Translations under genes and position numbers: made by a program
DNA from: Smittium culicis
Lineage: Eukaryota; Kickxellomycota; Harpellomycetes; Harpellales; Legeriomycetaceae
Length of the DNA: 20,927 bases
NCBI GenBank assembly: GCA_001970855.1
Contig: LSSN01000106.1
Coordinates: 8,377-29,303, forward strand
Direction: 5' to 3'
Shown: positions 1-11,224 of the stretch, piece after piece
How the letters are laid out: each line of letters starts with the position of its first letter
Numbering within the stretch: the first letter of the stretch is position 1
Notes under the pieces: generated by a model
Told to the model about the DNA's origin: nothing
The model's input: only the letters and a program-made list of their open reading frames with translations
Databases searched by the model: none

Positions 1-153
<153 letters not shown>

Positions 154-779
154 AATTAGGATTTGAAGCCCTTTCTTTTTCTTGATAGTTTATCGCTATT
201 ATTAATTTAGGAATAGGAAATTAGCGATATAAGTACATTTTTGCCTTAAGATAGGGTACTAATTCCGTATTACACATTTACTATCGTATATTTTATTCAT
301 GTCACGATATACTTTGTATATTTGATATTTCTTACATAAGCTTGATTTCAACTCTCTTTCTAGGCTTCTATTTTGTAATATTTTAACCTTCGCAATTTAA
401 GATATGATATACTACGCCATCAAGCTTTAATGTCAAATTTTTATTTTATTTTTAAGTGGCTATTAAATCTCCCCAGCCTATTGATTAATAAAAAATATAA
501 AGTTGTTGATTTGAATAAACTTATTCAAAATAATACTCATTAGCCGAAATTAAAAAACTTATCTTAAAAGATATTTATAGCTTAACTACATACATTAAAT
601 CCAGCTGGGTGAATTTGGTATTTTTAAAATATATAACCACGCGTCAAATGGAGTAAAAAGAATACATATTTAAAGAGTTTTTTTTCTCTGAAAAATACTA
701 AACATTTAAAATAAAAGGTTGCGAAAGACGGAATTAAAATAGAAAAGTGAAATGTGGAAACTGTGGAAAATAGTGAAAA
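154..779. other. AT-rich spacer, 3' flank of GUA1
   Basis: This stretch of about 630 bases has no credible coding frame, RNA gene or transposon end. It holds the 3' untranslated region of the GMP synthase gene, which runs leftward from position 779. No clear polyadenylation signal stands out. Confidence 0.6.
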
Positions 780-2518
780 TTATTCCCATTCAATGGTAGC
801 TGGGGGCTTGGAACTGATGTCATAAACTACGCGGTTGACTCCATCTACTTCATTCAATATTCTGTTGCTAATACGCTTGAGAACTGGAACAGGGATATCA
901 AACCAGTCAGCTGTCATAAAATCTGTGGTTTCCACAGCTCTGAGAGCAATAACTTGTTCATAAGTACGACAATCACCCATCACTCCAACAGATCTGACTG
1001 GAAGAAGAGCTGCATAAGCTTGAGAAATGCTACGATACAAGTTAGCCTTTTTAATTTCTTCAATATAAATATAATCTGCATGTCTGGCTATTTTAACTTG
1101 TTCTCTGGTAACTTCACCAAGAACTCTAATAGCAATTCCTGGTCCTGGGAAAGGATGACGCCATACTAAATCATCTGGAACTCCGAGAATAGAACCTAGA
1201 GCTCTAACTTCATCCTTGAAAAGTTCTCTTAGAGGCTCAATAAGCTCAAGTCTCATGTCAGCAAGAAGACCGCCAACGTTATGGTGCGATTTGATAGTAG
1301 CTGAAGGCCCCTTGAAAGAAATACTTTCAATAACATCTGGGTACAAAGTTCCTTGTAACAAGAAATTGATTTTTCCAGTACCGCTGTTTTGGCACTCCTC
1401 GTCGATAATGTGAGCTTCCTTTTCAAAAACTTCAATGAAGGTATTACCAATAATCTTACGTTTAGTTTCTGGATCCTTAACGTTGGCCAACTTGTCAAGG
1501 AAGAGGTCAGCAGCATCAACGACGCGTAAGTTTATTCCAAGTTGAGAGCCCAATGATTCTTTGACTTGTTCGCATTCATTCATTCTCATTACACCATTAT
1601 CAACAAGTACTGCGTGGAATCTATCGCCAATAGCTCTTTTCATCAACACGGCAGCTACTGTTGAGTCGACACCACCAGAAACAGCTCCGACTACAGATCC
1701 GTTCTCGCCAACAACCTTACGGATGCGCTCGATTTCCTTATCGACAAATGAATCCATAGTCCAGTTGCTATCGCAGTGGCAGATAAGCTTTACAAAATTT
1801 TGCAAAATAGTTTTACCTTCAACGGAGTGAGTAACCTCAGGATGGAATTGGATTCCATAAACTGGGTCGGTACAATGGGCAATAGCAGCAAAACCTGAAG
1901 TTTCGGTGCTTCCAATAATTTCAAAATCTTTTGGAAGATTATCAATATGATCACCGTGACTCATCCAGACTTGAGTTAGATCTTGGATTCCAGCGAACAA
2001 TTCATTAGCATGTGGGAAATTGCTTTGGACTACTTTAAGCTGAGCAAAACCATATTCGCTCTTCCTTGATAAGCCAGTGACACCACAACCTTTAACTCTG
2101 GAAATTTCTTGAAGACCATAGCAAATTCCTAGAACTGGTACCCCCAAATTGAACACTTCTGGATCGACGTGTGGAGCATCTGCATCAGTGATAGAGTAGG
2201 GGCTGCCGGATAAAATAACACCTTTTTAATACATAATATACAATACTGTTAATATTGATTATTGGGATACTTAGAATACACATTATTTAAAAATTTTTCT
2301 AGGGAAAATTTACCTTTTGGTTTAAAATCCAAATCTTTGATTTTTTGAGTGCATGGCAATAACTCACAGTATACACCAACTTCTCTTATTCTTCTGGTGA
2401 TTAAATGAGAGTATTGTGAACCGAAATCAAGAATTAGAATAGTGTCATACAAAGTCGATATTTTGACTTGGCTTTCATCGCTAAGCTTCTGTTTCTTGGC
2501 TTGACCCTGATCTTCCAT
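780..2518 (-). CDS. GUA1: GMP synthase (glutamine-hydrolysing), two exons
   Basis: Converts XMP to GMP using ATP and glutamine, the last step of GMP synthesis, in the cytosol. Exon 1 is 2518-2314 and exon 2 is 2221-780; joining them gives 548 residues, close to the yeast enzyme (about 525). The N-terminal class I glutamine amidotransferase domain starts at [16 protein letters not shown] and has the nucleophile Cys102 (GICYG) with His195 and Glu197 (FHPEV). The ATP-pyrophosphatase domain has the P-loop SGGVDS at 250-255. The dimerisation domain ends in the family-typical tail [11 protein letters not shown]. The start at 2518 gives the usual short hydrophilic leader. An in-frame ATG at 2587 would add 23 hydrophobic residues unlike the family, so it was not chosen. 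The intron restores the expected PKG/VILSG junction exactly. No catalytic residue is missing. Confidence 0.97.
2222..2313 (-). other. GUA1 intron
   Basis: A 92-base intron with donor G|GTAAAT (2313) and acceptor AAAAAG (2222). It splits a glycine codon (G from exon 1, GT from exon 2). A branch-like TATTAAC lies in the 3' half. Without removal the frame hits stops after the glutamine amidotransferase start; with removal the protein matches the family continuously. Confidence 0.92.
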
Positions 2519-3101
2519 TTGAAATATATTTTGTACTTGTGGTATGGATAAACAAAATATCGAATATATAAACAGCGCTAAATACAAGAATATCCGAAGT
2601 TATAATGAAAGCAATTTTGTTATATAACCCAAAATCTACCCTTTATAAATCAATAAAAAAAATTTTTTTTAAAAAAAATCTCGATCTTTAGCCACAAGTA
2701 ATCTGGTGTTAATCCAATCACGAGGAGAAAAAAATATTTTCTCGCTGTAGCCAATAAAATTCTTTCATCGATAACATTTTCCAGTTGTTTGCTTTTTCGA
2801 TTTTCATCTGTTGTAAAAATATTTAGCCTTTTTTGGGCTTTTTGATTATTACTAACAAGAAAAGTATTTATATGCAAGATTATTTCGAGGATCAGATCTT
2901 TTTATTCTTAGAAACCTAATTTACTAAAAATTATATTAAAACTACCGATAATATCAGATAGCTCATTCGATAGTATTTACTAATAGAATTTAAAAATATT
3001 ATTAATTTTGATGAGTTGGAAAATTTAGTTATAAAAAAGTCTCAGTCCTCAAAATAATATCCAAAATATACTCATTTCACACGTATTGGCCTTTAATATC
3101 A

Positions 3102-3262
3102 ATTACCCCATCGACTTGCTGGAAATAAAGGATCACAGATTCTATTTGTTGGCTTATTTCATCTAACAAATGGAGTAATGAGCCTTATAGCTAAATAATA
3201 ACTATTTAGCTCAATTGGCTAGATTTGGTAGTTCAAAAGCAGCCTACTAACTGATAATGGGC
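3102..3262 (-). mobile_element. Decayed piggyBac-type MITE, reverse orientation
   Basis: The right part, about 3209-3261 (TTGGCTAGATTTGGTAG, then TTCAAAAGCAGCCTACT), parallels the end of reverse-oriented copies such as 8320-8514 (TTGGCTATATT..GTAGATCAAAAA..GTCTA). The left part begins ATTACCCC, a possible worn TTAACCC terminus. The body is heavily altered and shorter than the intact copies. It contains a perfect 9-bp palindrome, AGCTAAATA / TATTTAGCT, at 3189-3211. The boundaries are uncertain. Confidence 0.4.
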
Positions 3263-3476
3263 ATAAGATAAAAATGAACGTATCTGAAAACTAGGCCAAT
3301 AAATGCTTTTAGGAATTATGGCCAAATGAAATCCCTAGTATGTAAAGCTCCGTCTAGTAATAAGAATCTTTTTGACTTGAATCGGCGACATGGAAAAAAA
3401 AAAACTAATAATGAGGCATCGCTAATTGGTTTACTATTACTGAGGCAGTTGGTTTTTTTTTCGATAGGAAAATTCA

Positions 3477-3669
3477 ATAACTTTTCACGGGCGGTAGTCA
3501 GTTTTTGACCTACCAAATATAGCAAATTAGATTCAGTAAAAATATACAATTATGTGACTCAACCAATCATTGGTATATGTTGGTATAGCTGCAAATAATT
3601 AATTCGCTATAAATCATAAATGAACCAATAAATTAGCTTTTTTATAGCGTGCTAGGCTGGAAAGGGTTA
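3477..3669 (+). mobile_element. piggyBac-type MITE, degenerate copy
   Basis: Non-autonomous element of about 193 bases. The left end ATAACTTTTCACGGGCGGTAG and right end GGCTGGAAAGGGTTAT match the terminal repeats of the family with a few changes in the outer TTAACCC. The interior shows the family blocks TTTTTGACCTACCAAATATAGC, GCTGCAAATAATTAATTCG and AATCATAAATGAACCAATAAATTAG in the same order as the intact copies. It encodes nothing. It sits about 960 bases upstream of the GUA1 start. Confidence 0.8.
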
Positions 3670-4313
3670 TTTCTAAAGCTTTATATAGTCACTAGTTTAC
3701 ATTAGATAAACTACAACTATTCTAACAATTGTTAATTATCGTCGAAGCTATAAGTTTAATTATTAATAAATTATTATGCGCGATACTGCATAAAAAAACT
3801 ATCATTTTTCAACTGCTTGACAGTTGAATAGCTATAAACCCATTTATATTTGATTTCATAGTGTCAATATTTTAACAAAGATCTTTTTATATGAACTGCA
3901 TTCAACCCAAATTAGTATTTTAGTAACTCAAAATATTCTATGGCAATGAAAGTGCAAGTTAAAAAACACTAGTACATTAAAATATTAATCACTTATATTT
4001 TTTCTTACTGCAATCATAAAAAAAGCTGAAATATTTAAATAGCAAGTGATTTTCAACTAAATTCTTTGTAAACCACTAAAAGACGTTAAGCCAGAAAATC
4101 AATGAGGCTCTGAAATGAATCAAGTTGAATAATTATTGTTAGACTAAAATAAAAATAACTTTCGTGGAATAATTATTGCGAGATGGGCACAGCTATATAA
4201 GGCTTATTTATTTTATTTTATGTGTGTATTTATTATCCTAGATTGAATGATGTTATAATAAATATGAAGGGAGGAGGGAATTATTAAAAGAAAACATAAT
4301 TATATAATAATAC

Positions 4314-7300
4314 TTATTTCGATAAATATACGTCTCTTAGATCATACTCGGTATCCGTAAATCCATCTTCTGTTGAATCGATCCCACTTGAAACTATTAA
4401 AACCTCTGATTCTGTGTCTTTAGATGGCTTAATATTTTTGTTTACTTTACTTAAGCTATCAGAATCTGTAACTATCGGTGTCAGAGCATAACCATTTGAT
4501 CCTGTTGCTGCAGCATTATAGTCTATAACTGGATCGCCGTTATCATCGACTTCAGTCTGAACTTGCACAAAAGACTTTGGTGGTTTATCGCTACCAAATT
4601 TTCTATGTAAAATATAAAATGCCAACGCCATAAACCCAACAACCAAAATTAGGACAAGTAGACTTCTCCAAAAGTTGTTTTCCGATGGGCTAATTAGATC
4701 TTCGCTGGATGATTTAAGGGAGCCTTCTGCGGATTTTGCTCCTTTTTCGAGGAATGAACCGCCTTTTTTAAAAAGGTATTTTACATTACTATCATCGAGA
4801 TTTGCAAATATTGTCAACATTTCTAGGGCTGCTAATGGTGATTCGACAGCTGCCATATGGCTTGCGTTAAATAATACTGCGTGCGTTAAGTTACGTTCAC
4901 TGTTGAAAGATCCAACTTGTTTTCCATCCAAGCTCCACTCTGTATACTCAGTGATGTTTTTTGCTTTATTATATCCTTTTTCTCCATTCCATGTCATTTT
5001 TTCAATCATTAATGTGTGCGACAGAGTATTGCACATAATATCTTTATCTCCATCAAACAGCAATACTGGTATCTTCTCTAGCAACTTTGGAAGATGAGTG
5101 ACTGATGCAACTGTGTTTTCGAAATTGAAGTTATTAAGAACAGCTGGGTTGCATTTATCCCAACTCTTTATTGATTTTCCTGGCTTGACGTGCAAAGCTA
5201 GTTGAACATCTTTTCTCGACATATAAGCAGTTAATACGTCTGTTCCCTCAGGATAGTTTTTTCCACAAGTAGGTTTCTTATCAAGTAAGTCTATATTAAA
5301 CAAATTGTAGCATTTTCCTCCTTCTCCGATCTTCATTTGCATAAAATAACTCATAATACCATCACAAACGCTTGATCTAACTGATGAGAATCCAGCCTCA
5401 TTGTACGAATTTTTGCATAATTGGGTTCGTGCCCTCATTAATGATGCCGTCTCGCTATCCAATACACCATGACTTGAAAGGAAAGGTTCATATGACTCGT
5501 AAGTACTTTGTGGATCAATCCAGCCATTACCTATCATTACGCTTGAAACTTTTATATCGCTCAACGTGTCGTTTGATCTGATAGTTGAGGTAGAATTTAT
5601 ACTAGTGTCACCAACAACGATAGAATTTGCCAAATTAATCAAATAGCTACCTGCGTCACTTTCTCCAGCAAGTATAATTTTTCTTTTCTTGTACTCTGGG
5701 AAGACTAAAAAGAATTTGTTTAAAAATAATCTCAAGTATTTGTTTGAATCGTCATAGTTAGTGACATAACTACTTTCTGGTGTCACACTCAGCCCAGTGC
5801 CAAATGGTTGATCAATAAAAAGCATATCAACCTGCCTTGTCCATGAGTATGGTCTCATTTCAATCTTTTTATTCGAGTTAAAAGCATATGGACCATTCTC
5901 TAAGAATAATCCATACATACTTGAACAGCCTGGACCGCCGTTTAACCATAAAAGCAAATGATCTTGATTTTTAGTATTTGTCTCATTTCTTACTAGCCAA
6001 AAGAAAAGATCCTTATCCGTTTCTCCAAGATCCATTTGCCCAGCGTAATTATTGATACTCTTCAGCTTGTTATCATTAACAAATGGCAGGTATTTTACAT
6101 GATAATCTTCTTTTTTTTTGAATATCTTTGAGTTCTCTTTAAAGCTTGCATCACTATATCCTAATGGGTTTGAAGTAGGAGTATCAGATACAGAATTTAA
6201 TACTGTTGAGTTTAATTTAGATACAGGTATATCTGTATTAGAAACATTAGCGGTTGGAGCATTACTTGGTGTTATGCTTACATCGCTGTTGGTGCCATTA
6301 TTCTGGATAGGTATGTGCGATTCTAGAGGAGTTGTCAGAGCTTCTGTAGTGTTTTGTGCATTTGGCACTTCAATTTTAGTAACTGATGGAATCACAGTAT
6401 TTGGCACTGCTGGTAGTGTTGCATTTAATGCAACTGGCTGAATCGCGTCGCCTGGATTTAGAACTGCTGCCTCGGAATTATCAGCATTAACATTGTCTAA
6501 TTTATCTGAGACTTTTTTTGGTTGTTGTGAAAGAGTATCATTAAAAGAGTTATTATACTGAAGTATAGTTTCTGAAATTGATGGTAATTTGTTTGCTGGG
6601 TATTCAGAGCCTTTGGACGAAGCCTGAGAGCTTAGCTCGCTATTATTAGCAAGGGTTTCATTCTTCTGTACATCAGCTACAACTGGCGCTGCAATGTCAG
6701 CGCTCGCCGCAGATTGCAATATAATTACTGATTGTAAATCCGTATTTGAAGCTGCATTAGTTGGAAGTACACCTAAACTGTTTCCTAAAACTTGAGTCAC
6801 AGTTATTTGCTGATTCGTCTGTGGTAATATCAAAGATGAAGCTACTTTCTGTGATTCCGCTTGTGCTATTTCAGCTAGTATCGTTAGCGTTTCTGCAGCT
6901 TTGGTTGGAACTGCTATTGCTACTGTGGATTCGACTGGAGCTACTAGTGATACTGCTGCTACAGCTTGAGATACTTGTGCAGTTGGTTGCGGTAGATATT
7001 CTTGTGATGGTTTCTGTGAATCCTCGATCAATCCTAGACTCGCGATGGAAAAAATGGTCTGTGAATAGCTTTGCTGCTTTGTTGATACTACAGCGGAAGG
7101 GATTACTTGATTTTGAGACGCTGTGGGAGTTACTGATTGAATATTAGGGTTTATTCCGGAAGTGCCTACAAGTTGAGGACTTATTGATGTCCCAGAATTG
7201 GAGTCAGTAGCTTTATAGTTTTGCACATTTTCTGTCTTAATAGATTGATTAAGAACTACTTCTGAAAAGACAGAAAACTCGATATTTTGTGAAGCTAAAG

Positions 7301-7542
7301 TTATAGGGGCATTAATAGTTTTTGTCGCTGCTGGTTTTTTGACTGCTTCAACAAAATCTTGTTGATTCAGTATTCCTATTTTTTATTTCATATGTATCGA
7401 TAATTTTTAATGCTATAAGAAAAAATATAATACTATTTAGACTTTTATTTATAAAAAAAAAAATACCTTGAGCTGATGCTGAACTAGGGTGCGAATATAA
7501 TAAAAATAAAAGGCTTGTCTTGATTTTTTTATCTGATACCAT
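4314..7542 (-). CDS. KEX1: KEX1-like serine carboxypeptidase (family S10), two exons, long N-terminal extension
   Basis: KEX1-type enzymes trim basic C-terminal residues from secreted precursors in the late Golgi; that role here is inferred from family and architecture. Exon 1 (7542-7467) encodes a signal peptide (MVSDKKIKTSLLFLLYS, then SSASAQ) from an ATG in good context (ACAATGG). Exon 2 (7375-4314) gives 1045 residues in total. Residues 26 to about 445 are a Ser/Thr/Asn/Ala/Val/Gln-rich, low-complexity stretch with many N-X-S/T sites, absent from ordinary KEX1 (yeast about 729 residues). The S10 domain follows: WLNGGPGCSS (about 502-511), Glu518 (LENGP), catalytic Ser598 (GESDAG), Asp804 (FDGDKDIMC) and His865 (NASHMA). 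A single membrane helix lies at about 927-949, then a roughly 95-residue acidic cytoplasmic tail. This signal peptide, lumenal enzyme, one helix and tail layout is that of KEX1. Oddities are the extension and GESDAG in place of the usual GESYAG. Confidence 0.92.
7376..7466 (-). other. KEX1-like gene intron
   Basis: A 91-base intron with donor CAAG|GTATTT (7466) and acceptor AAATAG (7376), splitting a glycine codon (G + GA). It is needed because the long exon 2 frame is closed by a TAA just inside the intron and has no ATG at its start. Removing it joins a signal peptide, in phase, to the body of the protein. Confidence 0.88.
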
Positions 7543-8319
7543 TGTATATGATTTTTCAAACCTTTCTTGAAGTTCAGAAAACCAGTTTGAATATTTTTAA
7601 TTCCTTCTTTAAAGCTAAAATATTTATAGTGCAAAATTATAACAATGAAATAAAGAATGTTAAATGAACTTGGATAACTTTAATGTAATAATGACTTTAA
7701 GTTAAAAAACTAAAACAAAACATAGAACATCAAATATATTATTGCTTTTGCTCTTTAATATAAATGCGATGTAAATAATTATGCTACTTGGATGAAGGTA
7801 GTTTTTTTTTGAAAGATGTGTATATTAATAAGGAGATATTTTTAAATAAAAGTTTAATTACGATTTTCTGTTTTGTAGTTTTAGATATTTTTTGAAGACG
7901 ATTTTATTAAAGGCATAAAATTAAATCAGTTTACCAATACTCATTAAAAAATTAGCATCTTTTATTCGTTAGTAGTGTTTATGGGAATATAGTATTTAGT
8001 ATATTATCCTAAATCTCCAATTAATTTTAAACTTTCGGAATTAAATCATACCTAATGAACCTTCAATCGATGTATATTCAAATATTAGCTTTTATATAAT
8101 TCATGGCAGTCATGTATTTATAAACATAAATCCCGAAAAGAGCGGCTTATTGGATTAAGAAAATAATTGATAGCGTATCAGGTATGTAGATTTTAAATTT
8201 TAGTAAAATCTATATATATTTTCAATCTATTAATAGATTTTACACAGGATAAACTTTCTGGTATTTAGTTAACACTTTCTTACCTAACACAAATTATAAA
8301 AGCGAATTATCAGATTTGT

Positions 8320-8514
8320 TTAACCCTTTCCTGCCCAAGCTCTTTAAAAAAATTAAATTGGCGATTCGTTTAAGATTATAAGTAAGTTTATTATTTGCTG
8401 CTATAATAAAATAAGCCAATAATTCTAAAGACCTCGGAATTAAAGCGTATTAGTCGAAAACAGCTGGCTATATTCCGTAGATCAAAAATAGTCTATCACA
8501 CACGAAAAGGTCAA
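8320..8514 (-). mobile_element. piggyBac-type MITE, reverse copy
   Basis: A 195-base element in reverse orientation. It begins TTAACCCTTTCCTGCCCAAG (the family's right end reversed) and ends CACACGAAAAGGTCAA, where TCAA stands for a mutated TTAA. The interior carries the reversed family blocks TTATTTGCTG, CCTCGGAATT and GGCTATATTCCGTAGATCAA. With the copy at 8600-8796 it forms a head-to-head inverted pair separated by 85 bases. Confidence 0.9.
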
Positions 8515-8599
8515 GATTGCATGAACAAAATCGAATTATTTGTGATCATTGAGCTCCTATTCAGAGCCTGAATCTAACAGCATTAAATATAAACGGTGC

Positions 8600-8796
8600 T
8601 TAACCCCTTCGTGTGCGATAGACTATTTTTGATCTACAGAATATAGCCAACAGTGTTCAATTAAAGCACTTAAGCTCCGTGGCTTTAAAGAATATTGGTA
8701 TGCTGTTGAATTATAGCGAGCGGTAAGCTTCATTATTAATCATAAAGGAATCTAAAAATTCATTTTTTCAAAGAGTTTTGGACGGAAAAGGGTTAA
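8600..8796 (+). mobile_element. piggyBac-type MITE, forward copy
   Basis: A 197-base element flanked by TTAA on both sides (8600-8603 and 8793-8796), with termini CCCCTTCGTGTGCGATAGAC and GGACGGAAAAGGG. No open frame. Its first 47 bases match the facing end of the reverse copy at 8320-8514 at 42 positions, including the shared variants TCGTGTG and GATAGACTATTTTTGATC, so these two form a subfamily or duplicated together. Confidence 0.93.
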
Positions 8797-9487
8797 ATTC
8801 GATAAATCGAACTTTTTAATTTTTTTTTAATAATGATTAGTAACAAAAAGAAAAGGATGACGTAAATAGAAGCGTAGTAATTCAGCAGTCAAAGCCAATA
8901 AAAATAGTATTTTTCAACATATTGTTTATTGTTTATTAATTTTGAACTCTCTTGTATATTTTATTGTACAAATATTTCTATGAATTCAAAAACAAAAAAT
9001 AGGCTAAAGCTAATTTCGTTCGTTTTGATGGATTATTTTTGGCTTATTTTTTAATACAAACTTTAGATTTTTTTTCTTTTCAAAGCTTATTAAACATAAT
9101 TTAAAAGTATACAAAAAACTATTAAAAAAATTATTTTTCAACTAACTCCCCTCCACCACTCTAACACCTCCCATACACATTGATCATTGGTTCAAGAGGA
9201 TAAACTTTAGATATTTATAATGCAGCACTCAGTGGAATACCTTTTATCCATTAAGCTACTAGCTCAGCTTTTTTTGACCAAAATTTATGATTATTTTTCT
9301 CGATAATTGACTTATTATGTAATCTTGCGGGTGAGTTTTTTCCAGTACATTATTATATTTTAACAATTCCCGAAATATAATTATAAACGAAAACCTATAG
9401 TGTAGCTTACTATACCTTAGGCGTTATTTTATTTATCTTTTCCCAAACTGAAGTCTGTTTATTATTTACCAAAATTCACAAAACACA

Positions 9488-9685
9488 TTACCCCTTTCAG
9501 GTGCGGTTGACTTTCTTTGAAATACCTAAACCATCCAACCAAATGACAAGCTGAAAAACCAGCATGCTACGTTAATATTTTATTGGATTGTAACTTTATT
9601 TCATCCAATAACTAATAAATTTCATTTGGTTTATCCAATTATGATTATTAATTAGCTAAAGTGCGTTGGCCTCGATAAGGGTTAG
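9488..9685 (+). mobile_element. piggyBac-type MITE, diverged copy abutting the next
   Basis: The left end TTACCCCTTTCAGGTGCGGT and right end CGATAAGGGTTAG resemble the family termini. The interior keeps a block AATAAATTTCATTTGG with a later ATGATTATTAATTAG but is otherwise diverged, with several ATCCAAT/ATTGGAT words not seen in sister copies. Its right TTAA-like tetranucleotide (TTAG, 9682-9685) is also the left tetranucleotide of the next copy. Confidence 0.7.
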
Positions 9686-9877
9686 CCCTTTCCCGTACGG
9701 TAGACTGTTTTTGACCAACAAAATATAGCCAACAGCGTATAATTAATATAATTAATTCCGAGGCCAAAAGATACATCGCCTTTTTGTTGATTAATAGCAA
9801 ATAATAAATTTCATTATTAATCATAATTGAATCAATAAATTCATTTTATCAAAGATTGTTGGGCGGGAAAGGGTTAA
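9682..9877 (+). mobile_element. piggyBac-type MITE, well-preserved copy
   Basis: A 196-base element with left end TTAG-CCCTTTCCCGTACGGTAG and right end TGGGCGGGAAAGGG-TTAA. The inner terminal repeats CCCTTTCCCG and CGGGAAAGGG are perfect inverted copies of 10 bases. The interior shows GACCAACAAAATATAGCC, ATTCCGAGG, AGCAAATAATAAATTTC and ATCATAATTGAATCAATA in family order. Non-coding. Confidence 0.93.
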
Positions 9878-10028
9878 ACCACTTCAGAAAGTAATTAGGG
9901 ATTATTTTTACTATTTGGCGTTGTAAAGGTTTTATTACGCTCTTGTAAATTTTGTGGACTATGCTCCAGATTTTCTCCGACTGGAAAGAATTTGGAATTT
10001 GTTTTTTTACCAATTTTTAGCTTCAAGT

Positions 10029-10225
10029 TTAACCCTTTATTGCCCCACACTCATTTAAAATCTGAATTTTTTGATTCTTTTATGATTTATAAGTAAATTA
10101 CCAATTTGCTGTTAAACCATCATAAACCAATGATATAGATAGCCACGGAATTTAAGTATTTTATTCGAACACTGTTGGCTAAATTTGAAAGAACAAAAAT
10201 TGCCTACAGCCCGTGAAAGGGTTAA
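10029..10225 (-). mobile_element. piggyBac-type MITE, reverse copy
   Basis: A 197-base element in reverse orientation, flanked by exact TTAA at 10029-10032 and 10222-10225. Termini are CCCTTTATTGCCCCACACTC and GCCCGTGAAAGGG. Reversed family blocks include GATTTATAAGTAAATTACCA, GCCACGGAATTTAAG and CTGTTGGCTAAATTTG. Non-coding. Confidence 0.9.
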
Positions 10226-11224
10226 TAAATAAAAAAGAAAATACATATTCCCATCAATGTTTTCAAAATAATTATGAACTGATTATATTTATTTACCTCA
10301 GGCGAAATTATCATGATATATTTTTTTCTATTTCATAGCTTCCAAAATGCAAATTAGCTTTTATTATATCATTTTACGCATGGTTTATAAACTTCAAAAT
10401 ATATTTTTGGCTCAGAGAATTTTTAAAAATATGTAAAGCTATCAATAATTTTTAAAATTAAAAAATTATATTCTTTGAGAACCTAAACTAGGTTATTAAT
10501 ATGAAATTCGGATCTCTAATTTTCGAAGACTATAAATATCTTATCTCCATTAAATGATTTATAAAAATTAACTATATATATCAGGTACACCGACTATTAT
10601 TTAGTTTTCAAATTCAATTAATCTCTTTTAGCTTTTTTTTGTTTTTTTTTGGGTTATTATATGAGTTTAGGTTATGAAAATAATCACACTCATTGAAATA
10701 AATAATTATATTTTTGTTTATTTTGATTTAGATTAAATTAATTTTTTGTAGTTAAAGTTTGGTATATAGTATATTATCATAATTATAGCCTGGAATTTCA
10801 TTATTTTAATATTTTTTATAGCATATACCTTATAAAAAATTATTTTGTTTCGAAGTGGATTTTTGCTTCTGAATTCATTATTTTATTTTTACTCTAGGTT
10901 TTTTTTTGATATTAGAAGGCTATTAGTTATTCTCATTGTAAGTCTGTGATGTGTATATTAATAGTAATATACTATAAAAAAAATTTTTTTGTATAACAAT
11001 GTATTTAACATTATTCGCATTTTTGATTAGTAATTGTTTTATTCATTACTTACTTTTTTTTAATTTCAAATCGTTTTTGAATTAACCCTTTTTTATATTA
11101 TTAGCATTTTTAAAAAAAACTATCATTCTCCACGTTTACCTTTTTCATACACACCTTTCGACTTTCTAAATAAACATTAAATTTCAGATCAACTTGTATT
11201 TTACTTTTTAAAGTGATTTTTTTA

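Larger units (their letters stand above)
2519..4313. other. Spacer between GUA1 and the KEX1-like gene
   Basis: About 1.8 kb without a supportable gene. The part next to 2519 is the promoter side of GUA1 and has long A and T runs at about 2655-2685 that could exclude nucleosomes (inference). The part next to 4313 is the 3' flank of the KEX1-like gene. In between sit one clear and one decayed piggyBac-type short element, listed separately. Short open frames at 3316-3549 and 3326-3508 overlap the element and each other and look like chance. Confidence 0.6.

Noticed and set aside
2519..2587. Upstream in-frame ATG (2587) that would lengthen GMP synthase by 23 residues.
   Set aside because: The extra residues are hydrophobic and unlike the family; GMP synthase is cytosolic and begins close to the 2518 ATG.
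3316..3549. Two opposed short open frames (77 and 60 codons).
   Set aside because: They overlap each other and the degenerate MITE at 3477-3669, and show no recognisable protein features.
4314..7226. KEX1-like protein starting at codon 7226.
   Set aside because: That codon is GTG, the frame stays open well beyond it, and a spliced exon supplies a proper ATG and signal peptide.
9189..9268. tRNA-like words: GGTTCAAGAGG on the plus strand and TAGCTTAATGG on the minus strand (B-box-like and A-box-like).
   Set aside because: The two boxes are on opposite strands, the acceptor arms do not pair and no anticodon stem forms.
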